A stretch of DNA of 64,000 nt from an uncultured Sterolibacteriaceae bacterium. Its GTDB lineage: Bacteria > Pseudomonadota > Gammaproteobacteria > Burkholderiales > Rhodocyclaceae. Where the stretch lies: positions 124,001-188,000 of the forward strand of contig CALARK010000008.1 of the NCBI GenBank assembly GCA_937888595.1. Reading direction: 5' to 3'. The translations under genes and the position numbers were made by a program. This document shows positions 41,356-55,467 of the stretch, piece by piece (position 1 is the first letter of the stretch; every line of letters starts with the position of its first letter). The notes under the pieces were generated by a model. That model saw only the letters and a program-made list of their open reading frames with translations. It was not told the DNA's origin and did not search any database.

Positions 41356-43449
41356 TTATTTTTTGTTGATAACAGCCTCAGCGACGTTTTTCGGCGCTTC
41401 GTTGTAGTGCTTGAATTCCATTGAATAGGTTGCCCGGCCCTGGGATAACGAACGAAGCTGGGTGGCGTACCCGAACATCTCGGCCAGCGGAACCTCTGCC
41501 TTGATTGCCTTGATGCCGCCAGGCAAATCCTCCATGCCCTGAACCATGCCACGGCGGCCCGAAAGATCACCCATGACGTTACCCATGTAGTCCTCCGGGG
41601 TTTCAACCTCAACCGCCATCATGGGCTCAAGGAGCACAGGACTCGCCTTGCGCATGGCATCCTTGAAGGCCATCGAAGCTGCCATCTTGAATGCGTTTTC
41701 ATTCGAATCGACATCATGATACGAGCCATCGAACAATGTAACCTTGACATCAACAACCGGGAAGCCAGCCAGCACACCATTCGGCAGCGTTTCCTGCAGG
41801 CCCTTATCAACTGCAGGAATATATTCCCGAGGCACAACACCACCTTTGATGGCATCGACAAATTCGTAGCCTTTGCCCTGCTCGTTCGGTTCAAGCTTGA
41901 TCCAGACGTGGCCGTACTGACCACGGCCACCCGACTGCTTGACAAACTTCCCTTCCTGTTCGACAGCCTTGCGAATGGCCTCGCGGTAGGCAACCTGCGG
42001 CGCTCCAACGTTTGCCTCGACACCAAACTCACGCTTCATCCGGTCTACGATGATTTCCAGGTGCAGTTCTCCCATACCCGAAATGATGGTCTGACCGGAC
42101 TCCTCGTCAGTTCGCACGCGGAACGACGGATCTTCTTGAGCCAACCGACTCAAGGCGATACCCATTTTTTCCTGATCGGCCTTAGTCTTGGGCTCGACCG
42201 CCACATGAATGACCGGGTCCGGGAAGACCATGCGCTCTAGAATCACCGGCGAATCGGGATCACAGAGAGTCTCGCCAGTAGTAACTTCCTTGAGGCCAAC
42301 GCAAGCAGCGATGTCGCCCGCCAACACTTCCTTGATTTCCTCACGGTTGTTGGCATGCATCTGAAGGATGCGGCCGATACGCTCTTTTTTACCCTTCACT
42401 GGGTTATAGATCGTCGAACCAGAGGCCAAGACTCCCGAATAAACCCGGATGAAGGTCAGCTGGCCGACATAGGGGTCGGTCATCAACTTGAAGGCCAGAG
42501 CAGAAAACTTCTCGCCATCATCCGCTCGCCGCTCCACCTCTTTCTCATCCTCATCAACACCCGCGACAGGCGGAATGTCTACAGGCGACGGCAGCAACTC
42601 GATAACCGCATCGAGCATACGCTGCACGCCTTTGTTCTTGAATGCCGTACCGCAGAGCATCGGTTGAATCTCGCAAGCAATTGTTCGCATGCGCAAGCCC
42701 AACTTGATCTTGTCTTCCGACAACTCACCGGTATCGAGATACTCATTCATCAGATCTTCGGAAGCCTCTGCAGCAGCTTCAACCATCTGCTCACGCCACT
42801 TCTCGGCAACACCCTGCAAGTCTGCAGGAATATCCCGATAGTCGAACTTCATCCCCTGGGACGCCTCGTCCCAAATGATGGCCTTCATCTTGATGAGATC
42901 GACAACCCCGGTAAAAGTATCTTCCGCACCGATCGGGATCACGATGGGTACCGGATTGGCGCTCAAGCGGGTCTTCATCTGGTCGACGACCTTGAAGAAG
43001 TTTGCGCCCGTACGATCCATCTTGTTTACAAATGCCAATCGCGGCACCTTGTACTTATTCGCCTGCCGCCAGACCGTCTCCGACTGAGGCTGGACACCGC
43101 CAACCGCACAATAAACCATGCAGGCACCATCAAGAACCCGCATCGAACGCTCCACTTCGATAGTGAAGTCGACGTGCCCCGGAGTATCGATGATATTGAA
43201 GCGATGTTCCGGGAATTGCATCTCCATGCCCTTCCAGAAACAAGTAGTCGCCGCAGAGGTAATGGTAATGCCTCGCTCCTGCTCCTGCTCCATCCAGTCC
43301 ATGGTTGCTGCGCCATCATGGACCTCACCAATCTTGTGATTGACGCCGGTATAGAAAAGGATGCGCTCGGTCGTTGTCGTTTTCCCGGCATCAATGTGAG
43401 CAGAAATACCAATATTGCGGTAGCGCTCAATAGGAGTCTTGCGGGCCAC
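41356..43449 (-). CDS. fusA: Elongation factor G
   Basis: 697 residues, a five-domain GTPase that drives translocation. G motifs AHIDAGKTTTTERIL (about residues 17-31), DTPGHVDF (about 88-95) and NKMDRTGA (about 142-149); domain IV with GGRGQYGHVWI (about 505-515). Preceded by a 113-bp gap holding a terminator-like hairpin. Confidence 0.99.
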   Translation of the reverse strand: MARKTPIERYRNIGISAHIDAGKTTTTERILFYTGVNHKIGEVHDGAATMDWMEQEQERGITITSAATTCFWKGMEMQFPEHRFNIIDTPGHVDFTIEVERSMRVLDGACMVYCAVGGVQPQSETVWRQANKYKVPRLAFVNKMDRTGANFFKVVDQMKTRLSANPVPIVIPIGAEDTFTGVVDLIKMKAIIWDEASQGMKFDYRDIPADLQGVAEKWREQMVEAAAEASEDLMNEYLDTGELSEDKIKLGLRMRTIACEIQPMLCGTAFKNKGVQRMLDAVIELLPSPVDIPPVAGVDEDEKEVERRADDGEKFSALAFKLMTDPYVGQLTFIRVYSGVLASGSTIYNPVKGKKERIGRILQMHANNREEIKEVLAGDIAACVGLKEVTTGETLCDPDSPVILERMVFPDPVIHVAVEPKTKADQEKMGIALSRLAQEDPSFRVRTDEESGQTIISGMGELHLEIIVDRMKREFGVEANVGAPQVAYREAIRKAVEQEGKFVKQSGGRGQYGHVWIKLEPNEQGKGYEFVDAIKGGVVPREYIPAVDKGLQETLPNGVLAGFPVVDVKVTLFDGSYHDVDSNENAFKMAASMAFKDAMRKASPVLLEPMMAVEVETPEDYMGNVMGDLSGRRGMVQGMEDLPGGIKAIKAEVPLAEMFGYATQLRSLSQGRATYSMEFKHYNEAPKNVAEAVINKK

Positions 43450-43525
43450 TTGGATTACCTATCAGGTTAAATAAGGCCTTACCGCACCATCTCAAAATGC
43501 GAGATGCCGCGCACGGCATAATCAC

Positions 43526-43553
43526 GAAAAAGCCGCCAGCCAAGGCTGCCGGC
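43526..43553 (-). terminator. Terminator-like hairpin between rpsG and fusA
   Basis: On the minus strand GCCGGCAGCC, TT, GGCTGGCGGC, then TTTTT. The stem has one mismatch. It lies inside the str operon, so it would act as a partial terminator or an attenuator lowering fusA-tufA relative to rpsL-rpsG. Confidence 0.6.
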
Positions 43554-43562
43554 ATACATCAA

Positions 43563-44033
43563 TCAGAACCGGAAGTGCGAGAACGCCTTGTTGGCTTCAG
43601 CCATGCGATGCACCTCTTCACGCTTCTTCATCGCAGCCCCACGCCCCTCGGCAGCCTCAAGCAACTCAGTGGCAAGTCGCTGATCCATGGACTTCTCACT
43701 ACGCTTGCGAGCCGCCTCACGAATCCAGCGCATCGACAGGGCAAGACGGCGCGACGGGCGCACCTCTACAGGAACCTGGTAGTTGGCTCCACCAACCCGG
43801 CGGCTCTTGACCTCGACGATCGGCTTGACATTGCTGATCGCCAGCGAAAAGACCTCCACCGGATCCTTCCCGCTTTTCTTGGAGATAACATCAAACGCGC
43901 CATAGACAATACGCTCTGCGACAGACTTCTTGCCGCTTGCCATGATGACGTTCATAAACTTTGAAACTTCGACATTGCCAAATTTGGGATCGGGCAGAAT
44001 ATCGCGCTTCGGAACTTCTCTACGACGGGGCAT
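43563..44033 (-). CDS. rpsG: 30S ribosomal protein S7
   Basis: 156 residues: MPRRREVPKRDILPDPKFGN start and GGANYQVPVEVRPSRRLALSMRWI. Organises the 3' domain of 16S rRNA near the exit channel; represses str translation in E. coli. 30 bp after rpsL. Confidence 0.98.
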   Translation of the reverse strand: MPRRREVPKRDILPDPKFGNVEVSKFMNVIMASGKKSVAERIVYGAFDVISKKSGKDPVEVFSLAISNVKPIVEVKSRRVGGANYQVPVEVRPSRRLALSMRWIREAARKRSEKSMDQRLATELLEAAEGRGAAMKKREEVHRMAEANKAFSHFRF

Positions 44034-44063
44034 GATGACCTCTCTTGCCTCAAATGCTGATGA

Positions 44064-44441
44064 TTAGGCTTTCTTCGGACGCTTGGCGCCGTACTTCGAA
44101 CGGGACTGCTTGCGATCCTTGACACCTTGCGTATCAAGGCTGCCGCGCACGATGTGATAACGCACACCCGGCAAATCCTTGACACGGCCGCCACGAATCA
44201 GAACGACGGAGTGCTCCTGAAGGTTGTGCCCCTCGCCGCCGATGTACGAAATGACCTCAAAACCATTGGTCAGGCGTACCTTGGCAACCTTACGCAACGC
44301 CGAGTTCGGTTTTTTTGGCGTCGTCGTGTAGACGCGCGTACAAACGCCACGCTTTGCGGGGCAACTTTCCAAGGCCGGGACCTTGCTCTTTGTCTTTTCC
44401 GCTTGGCGCGGCTTGCGCACAAGCTGGTTGATGGTTGGCAT
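44064..44441 (-). CDS. rpsL: 30S ribosomal protein S12
   Basis: 125 residues: MPTINQLVRKPR start, the decoding-centre loop TPKKPNSALRKVAKVRL (wild-type Lys in PKKPNS) and the second streptomycin-site loop VRGSLDTQGVKDRKQ. PGVRYHIV is also conserved. No known streptomycin-resistance change is apparent at these loops. First gene of the str operon. Confidence 0.98.
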   Translation of the reverse strand: MPTINQLVRKPRQAEKTKSKVPALESCPAKRGVCTRVYTTTPKKPNSALRKVAKVRLTNGFEVISYIGGEGHNLQEHSVVLIRGGRVKDLPGVRYHIVRGSLDTQGVKDRKQSRSKYGAKRPKKA

Positions 44442-44516
44442 ATTTATCGTTCCTGGATCGAAGACGTCCTACTTTGGCCTCTTTTTCGCCCTTTACAAGA
44501 GCCAAAAAGAGGCGGG

Positions 44517-44545
44517 ATTATATTGACGGAGTTTTTCAGCGTCAA
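44517..44545 (-). promoter_or_regulatory. str operon promoter (rpsL-rpsG-fusA-tufA)
   Basis: On the minus strand TTGACG (44545-44540), 17 bases, TATAAT (44522-44517), followed by CCCGCCTCTTTTTG. The -35 box overlaps the rpoC stop codon. A GC-rich discriminator right after the -10 is typical of promoters under stringent control, which would fit ribosomal genes (inference). Confidence 0.85.
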
Positions 44546-47500
44546 CCCGTATGTACCTCTGTTTCATTTGTCGGTTTCTGCTCCGTATCCGATGAGGCAA
44601 CCGGAAAGGCGTAATCGCTGCCACTCTCCTGCATACGGCGCGTACGGTGATAAGCCAGTCCGGTACCCGCAGGAATCAGACGTCCGACAATGACGTTTTC
44701 CTTGAGGCCGCGCAATTCATCACGTTTGCCCATGATAGCGGCTTCAGTCAGCACGCGTGTAGTCTCTTGGAATGATGCTGCCGATATGAACGAGTCAGTC
44801 GACAGGCTGGCCTTGGTAATGCCAAGGAGAGTGTATTGGAACTCGGCGGGGCGCTTGCCATCAGCGATCAGTTTGTCATTCTCATCAAGCACTTCGGAAC
44901 GTTCGACCTGCTCCTCACGAATGAATCGCGAATCACCCGGCTCGACAATAACGACTCGGCGGAGCATTTGGCGCACGATCACTTCGATATGCTTGTCGTT
45001 GATCTTGACGCCCTGGAGACGGTAAACGTCCTGCACTTCATCGATGATGTAGCGTGCCAACTCCTCTACGCCCTTCAACCGCAGGATGTCATGCGGGTCG
45101 ACCGGGCCATCTACGATTACCTCGCCCTTGTTCACAATCTGACCATCATGCGCCATCACGTGTTTGTCTTTAGGGATCAGGTATTCGTGCGCAGTACCAT
45201 CCGGCTCGGTAATCACCAGTCGCTGCTTGCCCTTGGTGTCCTTGCCGAACGAAACGGTACCGGTCACCTCGGCCAGCATGCCCGCATCCTTCGGTGAACG
45301 GGCCTCGAACAGTTCTGCGACGCGCGGCAGGCCGCCGGTAATATCTCGCGTCTTGACCGATTCCTGCGGGATGCGTGCCAAGACCTCGCCGACACTTACC
45401 GCCTGTCCGTTCTTAACCGTGATGATCGAGCCGACATGGAAGGTGATGGCAACCGAATGATCGGTACCATGAATCTTCACCTCCTGGCCAGCCTCATCAA
45501 GCAACTTGACCTGCGGACGCAGGCCCTTAGCCTGGGCTTTACCGCCACGCTTCGGATCGATGACGACAAGCGTCGACAGGCCAGTCACCTCATCCATTTG
45601 CTCGGCGACGGTTACACCCTTTTCGACGTTTTCGAACCGAACGACACCGGCATACTCGGTAACGATCGGCCGAGTATGGGGATCCCAAGTCGCCAACTGA
45701 ACACCGGCCTTGACTTGCAGGCCGTCAGCCACCAATAGGGTGGCGCCGTATGGCACCTTATGCCGCTCGCGCTCACGGCCATGATCATCGACGATCAGCA
45801 CCTCTGCCGAGCGAGCGATAATGACTTTTTCTCCCTTGGGGTTGGTGACATAGCGCATAGTTGCCGAAAAACGTACGGCACCATTGCTTTTGGCTTCGAC
45901 ATGGCTCTGTGCAGCCGCACGCGATGCAGCGCCACCGACGTGGAACGTACGCATGGTGAGCTGGGTACCCGGCTCACCGATCGACTGGGCAGCGATGACA
46001 CCCACCGCTTCGCCGGCATTCACCAGGAAGCCACGTCCGAGATCTCGCCCATAGCATTTGGCACAAAGTCCGTAGCGCGTTTCGCAGGTCAGCGGGGTGC
46101 GAACAAGAACCTCGTCAATACCCAGCTTCTCGATAGCATCAACCGCGTCTTCGTCAAGCATCGTCCCCGCTTCGTAAAGCACGTTCTGCGTATCGGGGTC
46201 GACCACATCAGAGATGACGACTCGCCCAAGAATACGCTCACGCAGGGGCTCGACAACCTCGCCACCCTCGACCAGCGCCTTCATCACGAAACCGTTTTGC
46301 GTACCGCAATCATCCTCAATGACGACCAGATCCTGCGTTACATCGACCAGACGACGAGTCAGATAGCCGGAGTTCGCCGTTTTCAGAGCCGTATCGGCAA
46401 GGCCTTTGCGGGCACCGTGGGTCGAAATGAAGTATTGCAGGACGTTGAGGCCCTCACGGAAGTTGGTCGTGATCGGCGTTTCAATGATGGATCCGTCCGG
46501 CTTAGCCATCAGGCCTCGCATGCCAGCGAGCTGCCGAATCTGTGCAGCCGAGCCCCGTGCTCCAGAGTCGGCCATCATGTAGATCGAGTTGAACGAGTCC
46601 TGAGTGATTTCCTTGCCGGTGACATCCGTGACTTTTTGATGCTGCAACTGATCCATCATCGCCTTGGCGACCTGATCACCCGCACGGCCCCAGATATCGA
46701 CGACCTTGTTGTAGCGTTCGCCAACCGTCACGAGACCCGAGGTGTACTGCTTCTCGATCTCCTTCACCTCCGCTTCGGCCGCCTCAATGATGCCGTGCTT
46801 CTGGCTAGGGACAAGCATGTCATCGATACAGATCGAAATGCCGCCGCGCGTGGCAAGGCGGAAGCCGGCCTGCATCAGTTTGTCAGCAAACACCACGGTA
46901 TCCTTCAGGCCGCAACGGCGGAAGCTCTCGTCGATCAACTTCGAGATCTCCTTCTTCTTCAGCGGCTTGTCGATCACCTTGAAGGGCAAACCCTTCGGCA
47001 GAATTTCGGAGAGGATGGCCCGGCCTGCGGTCGTCGAGTAGCGAACGAACTTTTCCTGCCAAGCATCGTCTCCCACCCTGTCGTATTCACGCAAGCGCAC
47101 GGACACGCGCGCGTGCAGATCGATCTGGCGCGATTCCACCGCGCGCAGCACTTCCGAGACATCGACAAAGGCCATGCCGGTACCGCGTGCCGCGGCATTT
47201 TCACGCGTAGCGTAGTAAAGCCCGAGCACGACGTCCTGCGAAGGCACGATGATCGGGGAACCGTTAGCCGGCGACAGGACGTTATTCGAAGCCAGCATCA
47301 GGGTGCGCGCTTCCATCTGCGCTTCCAGCGACAAGGGCACGTGTACAGCCATCTGGTCGCCGTCGAAGTCAGCGTTGAATGCCGTACAAACGAGGGGATG
47401 CAACTGGATCGCCTTGCCCTCGATCAGGGTCGGCTCGAATGCCTGAATGCCCAGGCGGTGAAGTGTCGGTGCCCGGTTCAACATCACCGGGTGCTCGCGG

Positions 47501-48747
47501 ATGACCTCTTCAAGAATATCCCAGACCACCCCGGTTTCGGCTTCGACCTCCTTCTTCGCAGCCTTGATGGTGCTTGCGATACCCATCTTCTCAAGGCGCT
47601 CGAAGATGAAAGGCTTGAAGAGTTCCAGCGCCATCTTCTTCGGCAGGCCGCACTGGTGCAGCTTGAGTTGCGGACCGACGACGATCACCGAGCGGCCGGA
47701 ATAATCAACGCGCTTGCCCAGCAGGTTCTGGCGGAAACGGCCACCCTTGCCCTTGATCATGTCGGCAAGTGATTTCAAGGGTCGCTTGTTGGCTCCCGTC
47801 ATTGCCTTGCCGCGGCGGCCATTGTCCAGAAGCGAATCGACCGCTTCCTGCAACATGCGCTTTTCATTTCTTACGATGATGTCCGGGGCCTTGAGTTCAA
47901 GCAGGCGCTTGAGACGGTTGTTCCGGTTGATGACACGACGATACAAATCATTAAGATCGGATGTAGCGAACCGGCCGCCATCCAGCGGCACAAGGGGACG
48001 CAAGTCCGGCGGCAGCACGGGCAACACCTCGAGAATCATCCATTCCGGCTTGATGCCCGATTGCTGGAAGGCCTCGAGGACTTTCAGGCGCTTGGCGAAC
48101 TTTTTGATCTTCGCCTCAGAACCGGTCGCCTGCAGGTCATTCCGCAGCGTTTCGATCTCATGCGCCAGATCAAGGGTATGCAACAGCTCACGTACACCTT
48201 CTGCGCCCATGATCGCCGTAAAGTCATCGCCGTATTCCTCGACCTTGGCGAGATAATCATCCTCAGTCAGCAACTGCGCGCGGGCCAACGGCGTCATGCC
48301 GGGGTCGACCACTACGTAGGCCTCGAAATAGAGAACGCGTTCGATATCGCGCAGAGTCATGTCGAGCACCATGCCTAGCCGGCTAGGCAAGCTCTTCAGG
48401 AACCAGATGTGCGCGACCGGCGATGCCAGTTCGATATGTCCCATGCGCTCACGACGCACCTTGGCCTGGGTTACCTCGACTCCGCATTTTTCGCAGATGA
48501 CTCCGCGATGCTTGAGCCGCTTGTACTTACCGCACAGGCATTCGTAGTCCTTGACCGGGCCGAAGATCTTTGCGCAGAACAGGCCATCGCGCTCCGGCTT
48601 GAACGTGCGGTAGTTGATGGTTTCCGGCTTTTTGACTTCGCCGTAGGACCAGGAACGGATCTTTTCAGGCGATGCAAGACTGATCGTGATTGCATCGAAC
48701 TCCTCTTCCTGCGTGACTTGCTTGAACAGATCGAGCAGAGCTTTCAT
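44542..48747 (-). CDS. rpoC: RNA polymerase beta' subunit
   Basis: 1401 residues. Zinc finger CLCGKYKRLKHRGVICEKCG near residues 70-88, catalytic Mg site NADFDGD near 457-463, trigger-loop region, and second zinc site CETRYGLCAKC near 890-900. Forms the clamp and active site of RNA polymerase with RpoB. 32 bp after rpoB; its stop overlaps the str promoter. Confidence 0.99.
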   Translation of the reverse strand: MKALLDLFKQVTQEEEFDAITISLASPEKIRSWSYGEVKKPETINYRTFKPERDGLFCAKIFGPVKDYECLCGKYKRLKHRGVICEKCGVEVTQAKVRRERMGHIELASPVAHIWFLKSLPSRLGMVLDMTLRDIERVLYFEAYVVVDPGMTPLARAQLLTEDDYLAKVEEYGDDFTAIMGAEGVRELLHTLDLAHEIETLRNDLQATGSEAKIKKFAKRLKVLEAFQQSGIKPEWMILEVLPVLPPDLRPLVPLDGGRFATSDLNDLYRRVINRNNRLKRLLELKAPDIIVRNEKRMLQEAVDSLLDNGRRGKAMTGANKRPLKSLADMIKGKGGRFRQNLLGKRVDYSGRSVIVVGPQLKLHQCGLPKKMALELFKPFIFERLEKMGIASTIKAAKKEVEAETGVVWDILEEVIREHPVMLNRAPTLHRLGIQAFEPTLIEGKAIQLHPLVCTAFNADFDGDQMAVHVPLSLEAQMEARTLMLASNNVLSPANGSPIIVPSQDVVLGLYYATRENAAARGTGMAFVDVSEVLRAVESRQIDLHARVSVRLREYDRVGDDAWQEKFVRYSTTAGRAILSEILPKGLPFKVIDKPLKKKEISKLIDESFRRCGLKDTVVFADKLMQAGFRLATRGGISICIDDMLVPSQKHGIIEAAEAEVKEIEKQYTSGLVTVGERYNKVVDIWGRAGDQVAKAMMDQLQHQKVTDVTGKEITQDSFNSIYMMADSGARGSAAQIRQLAGMRGLMAKPDGSIIETPITTNFREGLNVLQYFISTHGARKGLADTALKTANSGYLTRRLVDVTQDLVVIEDDCGTQNGFVMKALVEGGEVVEPLRERILGRVVISDVVDPDTQNVLYEAGTMLDEDAVDAIEKLGIDEVLVRTPLTCETRYGLCAKCYGRDLGRGFLVNAGEAVGVIAAQSIGEPGTQLTMRTFHVGGAASRAAAQSHVEAKSNGAVRFSATMRYVTNPKGEKVIIARSAEVLIVDDHGRERERHKVPYGATLLVADGLQVKAGVQLATWDPHTRPIVTEYAGVVRFENVEKGVTVAEQMDEVTGLSTLVVIDPKRGGKAQAKGLRPQVKLLDEAGQEVKIHGTDHSVAITFHVGSIITVKNGQAVSVGEVLARIPQESVKTRDITGGLPRVAELFEARSPKDAGMLAEVTGTVSFGKDTKGKQRLVITEPDGTAHEYLIPKDKHVMAHDGQIVNKGEVIVDGPVDPHDILRLKGVEELARYIIDEVQDVYRLQGVKINDKHIEVIVRQMLRRVVIVEPGDSRFIREEQVERSEVLDENDKLIADGKRPAEFQYTLLGITKASLSTDSFISAASFQETTRVLTEAAIMGKRDELRGLKENVIVGRLIPAGTGLAYHRTRRMQESGSDYAFPVASSDTEQKPTNETEVHTG

Positions 48748-48779
48748 TTTTCGTTACTCCTGTCGCGGGTCGAGGGTTA

Positions 48780-52883
<4,104 letters not shown>

Positions 52884-53020
52884 GTTCGCTCCGACAGTCA
52901 GGATTCAGGGATCAACCATCCGCCCCTGCCATGCAGGTGGATCGCATCGAACTGCTGATCGCTAAAACCTGAACTGCTCAAATTCGTTTCAGAAAACTCT
53001 TCGCGGGCAACAATGCAGAA

Positions 53021-53051
53021 GGGCTGGCAGCCCGCGAAAGGCCGCCAGCCC
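53021..53051 (-). promoter_or_regulatory. Possible rplL-rpoB attenuator hairpin
   Basis: GGGCTGGC (53021-53028) pairs with GCCAGCCC (53044-53051), with further GC pairing inside. It lies 16 bp after the rplL stop and before rpoB, where E. coli has a partial terminator. No good T run follows on the minus strand, so this is tentative. Confidence 0.4.
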
Positions 53052-53066
53052 ATGACAGCCGGGGTC

Positions 53067-53447
<381 letters not shown>

Positions 53448-53489
53448 GATTACAACTCCTGAATGAAAATTTGGATCGATGAAAAATGA

Positions 53490-54020
53490 TTACGCAGCCT
53501 CTTTGGCGTCGCGCACGGCAGCAAGGCCACGGACAAACTTCGTCGGGACCTCGTTGAGCGTACGGACGAACTGGGCGATCGGTGCCTGCATCGTGCCGAG
53601 CAGCTTGGACAACAGCTCTTCGCGGCTCGGCATCGTGGCCAGTGCCTTGACCCCATCCACGTCCATGACGTAGTTGGGCATGGCGCCTGCCTTGATGACG
53701 AGCTTGTCCTTGCCCTTGCCGAATTCGTTGAGCAGCTTCGCAGCGGCCACCGGATCCTTGGAAATCCCGTAGATCAGTGGTCCGACGCACTTCTCGGCAA
53801 GTCCCTCGAACGACGTGCCGGACAGCGCACGACGTACCAGGGTATTTTTCAACACACGCAGATAGACACCTTCCTTGCGCGCATTCGCACGCAAGGCGGT
53901 GATATCGCCCACCTCGAGACCACGGTACTCTGCGACGATGATCGACTGGGCGTTCGCGACTTCTGCGGACACCTCGGCGACGACCGCCTTCTTGTCGTCA
54001 AGATTGAGACCCACGGTCAA
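53490..54020 (-). CDS. rplJ: 50S ribosomal protein L10
   Basis: 176 residues, GTG or similar first codon read as Met (the plus strand shows CAC at 54018-54020, so GTG). LNLDDKKAVVAEVSAEVANAQSIIVAEYRGL start, typical L10. Holds the L7/L12 stalk dimers. Behind a 208-bp leader that carries the L10-binding structure. Confidence 0.96.
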   Translation of the reverse strand: MTVGLNLDDKKAVVAEVSAEVANAQSIIVAEYRGLEVGDITALRANARKEGVYLRVLKNTLVRRALSGTSFEGLAEKCVGPLIYGISKDPVAAAKLLNEFGKGKDKLVIKAGAMPNYVMDVDGVKALATMPSREELLSKLLGTMQAPIAQFVRTLNEVPTKFVRGLAAVRDAKEAA

Positions 54021-54228
54021 CTCCTTTCAAGCTCCAGCACCGAAAATCGGCGCTGGCGATACGGCGACCTTCATTCAGGAATCAGGGATTCCCGTCTTCG
54101 GGTGACGCCATCTGCGCAGGCCACTGCTCCGTTGTTCCGGGACAGCAATTAGATTCTTCCGAATACCTGCGGTCTTTGATAACCCGCCGCTCCAGCGATG
54201 GACTGCCGGAAGCGACGACCCAAAGTTC
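54021..54228 (-). promoter_or_regulatory. rplJ leader (L10-L12 autoregulatory mRNA region)
   Basis: The gap between rplA and rplJ is unusually long for this block. On the minus strand it contains AAAGACCGCAGGTATTC (near 54163-54178) and GCCTGCGCAGATGGCG (near 54106-54121), a pair that resembles the L10 leader known to bind L10 and repress rplJL translation. Nearer the gene is a strong 10-bp hairpin (CCAGCGCCGA/TCGGTGCTGG, about 54034-54056) that resembles half of the dispersed repeat. Confidence 0.65.
54043..54064 (-). repeat. Diverged repeat-like sequence in the rplJ leader
   Basis: AAAATCGGCGCTGGCGATAC plus GG compared with AAAAGTCGGCGCTGGCGGGACGG: one base shorter with two changes. The only repeat-like site I found inside the ribosomal block; it takes part in a leader hairpin and may be unrelated. 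Confidence 0.35.
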
Positions 54229-54933
54229 TTAAGCCTGCGCGGCGACCAGAGTGGCCTGATCGACACGCACCCCGGCACCCATCGTCGAGGACACCGAGAC
54301 CTTCTTCAGATACTGGCCCTTGGCAGCTGCGGGCTTGGCCTTGTTCAGGGCATCGATCAGCGCGGACATGTTCTGCTGCAGCTGATCGATCGAGAACGAC
54401 GCACGGCCGATCGTGCACATCACGATGCCCGCTTTATCGGTACGGTACTGGACTTGGCCGGCCTTGGCATTCTTGACTGCGGTCGTGACATCCATGGTCA
54501 CGGTGCCGACCTTCGGGTTCGGCATCAGACCGCGCGGACCGAGAATCTGGCCGAGTTGGCCGACCACCTTCATGGCATCCGGCGTAGCGATGCAGACGTC
54601 GAAATCGATCGTACCGCCCTTGACGGTCGCTGCCAGATCATCGAAACCGATCACATCGGCGCCCGCCGCCTTGGCCTCTTCCGCCTTGGCACCCTGGGCA
54701 AACACGGCGACCCGGACAGACTTGCCGGTACCGGCCGGCAGAACGACCGAACCGCGCACGACCTGATCGGACTTCTTGGCATCGACACCCAGATTGACGG
54801 CCACATCGATGGACTCATTGAACTTGGCGGTGGCGTTTTCCTTGACCAGCGTCAGCGCTTCGGTCAGGGGGTAGTTCTTGCTGCGGTCGACCTTGGCACG
54901 AGCCGCGACAACGCGCTTGGACTGCTTCGGCAT
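54229..54933 (-). CDS. rplA: 50S ribosomal protein L1
   Basis: 234 residues, E. coli length: MPKQSKRVVAARAKVDRSKNYPLTEAL start and GPRGLMPNPKVGTVT. Forms the E-site stalk; in E. coli represses rplKA. One base after rplK. Confidence 0.98.
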   Translation of the reverse strand: MPKQSKRVVAARAKVDRSKNYPLTEALTLVKENATAKFNESIDVAVNLGVDAKKSDQVVRGSVVLPAGTGKSVRVAVFAQGAKAEEAKAAGADVIGFDDLAATVKGGTIDFDVCIATPDAMKVVGQLGQILGPRGLMPNPKVGTVTMDVTTAVKNAKAGQVQYRTDKAGIVMCTIGRASFSIDQLQQNMSALIDALNKAKPAAAKGQYLKKVSVSSTMGAGVRVDQATLVAAQA

Positions 54934-54934
54934 G

Positions 54935-55366
54935 TCAGAGTCCCTCCACGGTGATGCCCATGCTGCGGGCGCTGCCGGCGATGGTACGAACGGCGGCGTC
55001 CATGTCGGCGGCCGTCAGATCCTTCATCTTGGTCTTGGCGATCTCCTCCGCTTGCGCGCGGGTGATCTTGCCGACCTTGTCGGTATGGGGCTTCGGCGAA
55101 CCCTTCTGGATGCCGGCTGCCTTCTTGATCAGGATCGTCGCCGGCGGGGTCTTCATGATGAACGTGAAGGACTTGTCCGCGTAGGCGGTGATGACGCACG
55201 GAATCGGCAGACCCGGCTCCAGACTTTGGGTCTGGGCATTGAAGGCCTTGCAGAACTCCATGATGTTCAAGCCGCGCTGGCCCAGCGCGGGACCGATCGG
55301 AGGCGAGGGATTCGCCTTGCCGGCCGGCACTTGCAACTTGATGTAGCCGACGATTTTTTTCGCCAT
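54935..55366 (-). CDS. rplK: 50S ribosomal protein L11
   Basis: 143 residues: MAKKIVGYIKLQVPAGKANPSPPIGPALGQRG start, thiostrepton/GTPase-centre binding protein. Ends RSMGITVEGL. 101 bp after nusG, where a separate rplKA promoter could lie, although none is clear. Confidence 0.98.
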   Translation of the reverse strand: MAKKIVGYIKLQVPAGKANPSPPIGPALGQRGLNIMEFCKAFNAQTQSLEPGLPIPCVITAYADKSFTFIMKTPPATILIKKAAGIQKGSPKPHTDKVGKITRAQAEEIAKTKMKDLTAADMDAAVRTIAGSARSMGITVEGL

Positions 55367-55467
55367 TTCATTTACTCCTGTATGAGTGGTAACGCGCCAC
55401 TAACAACGTTAATCGCCCTAGCGACGCTCCTCTTGCCACAGAAAAATCGCTGCGGCGCCGACTGAAT

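Noticed and set aside
45760..47772. 670-codon frame antisense to rpoC, and similar frames opposite rpoB and both tuf genes
   Set aside because: Mirror frames of highly expressed, high-GC genes; no family resemblance, and the tuf shadows recur simply because the genes are identical.
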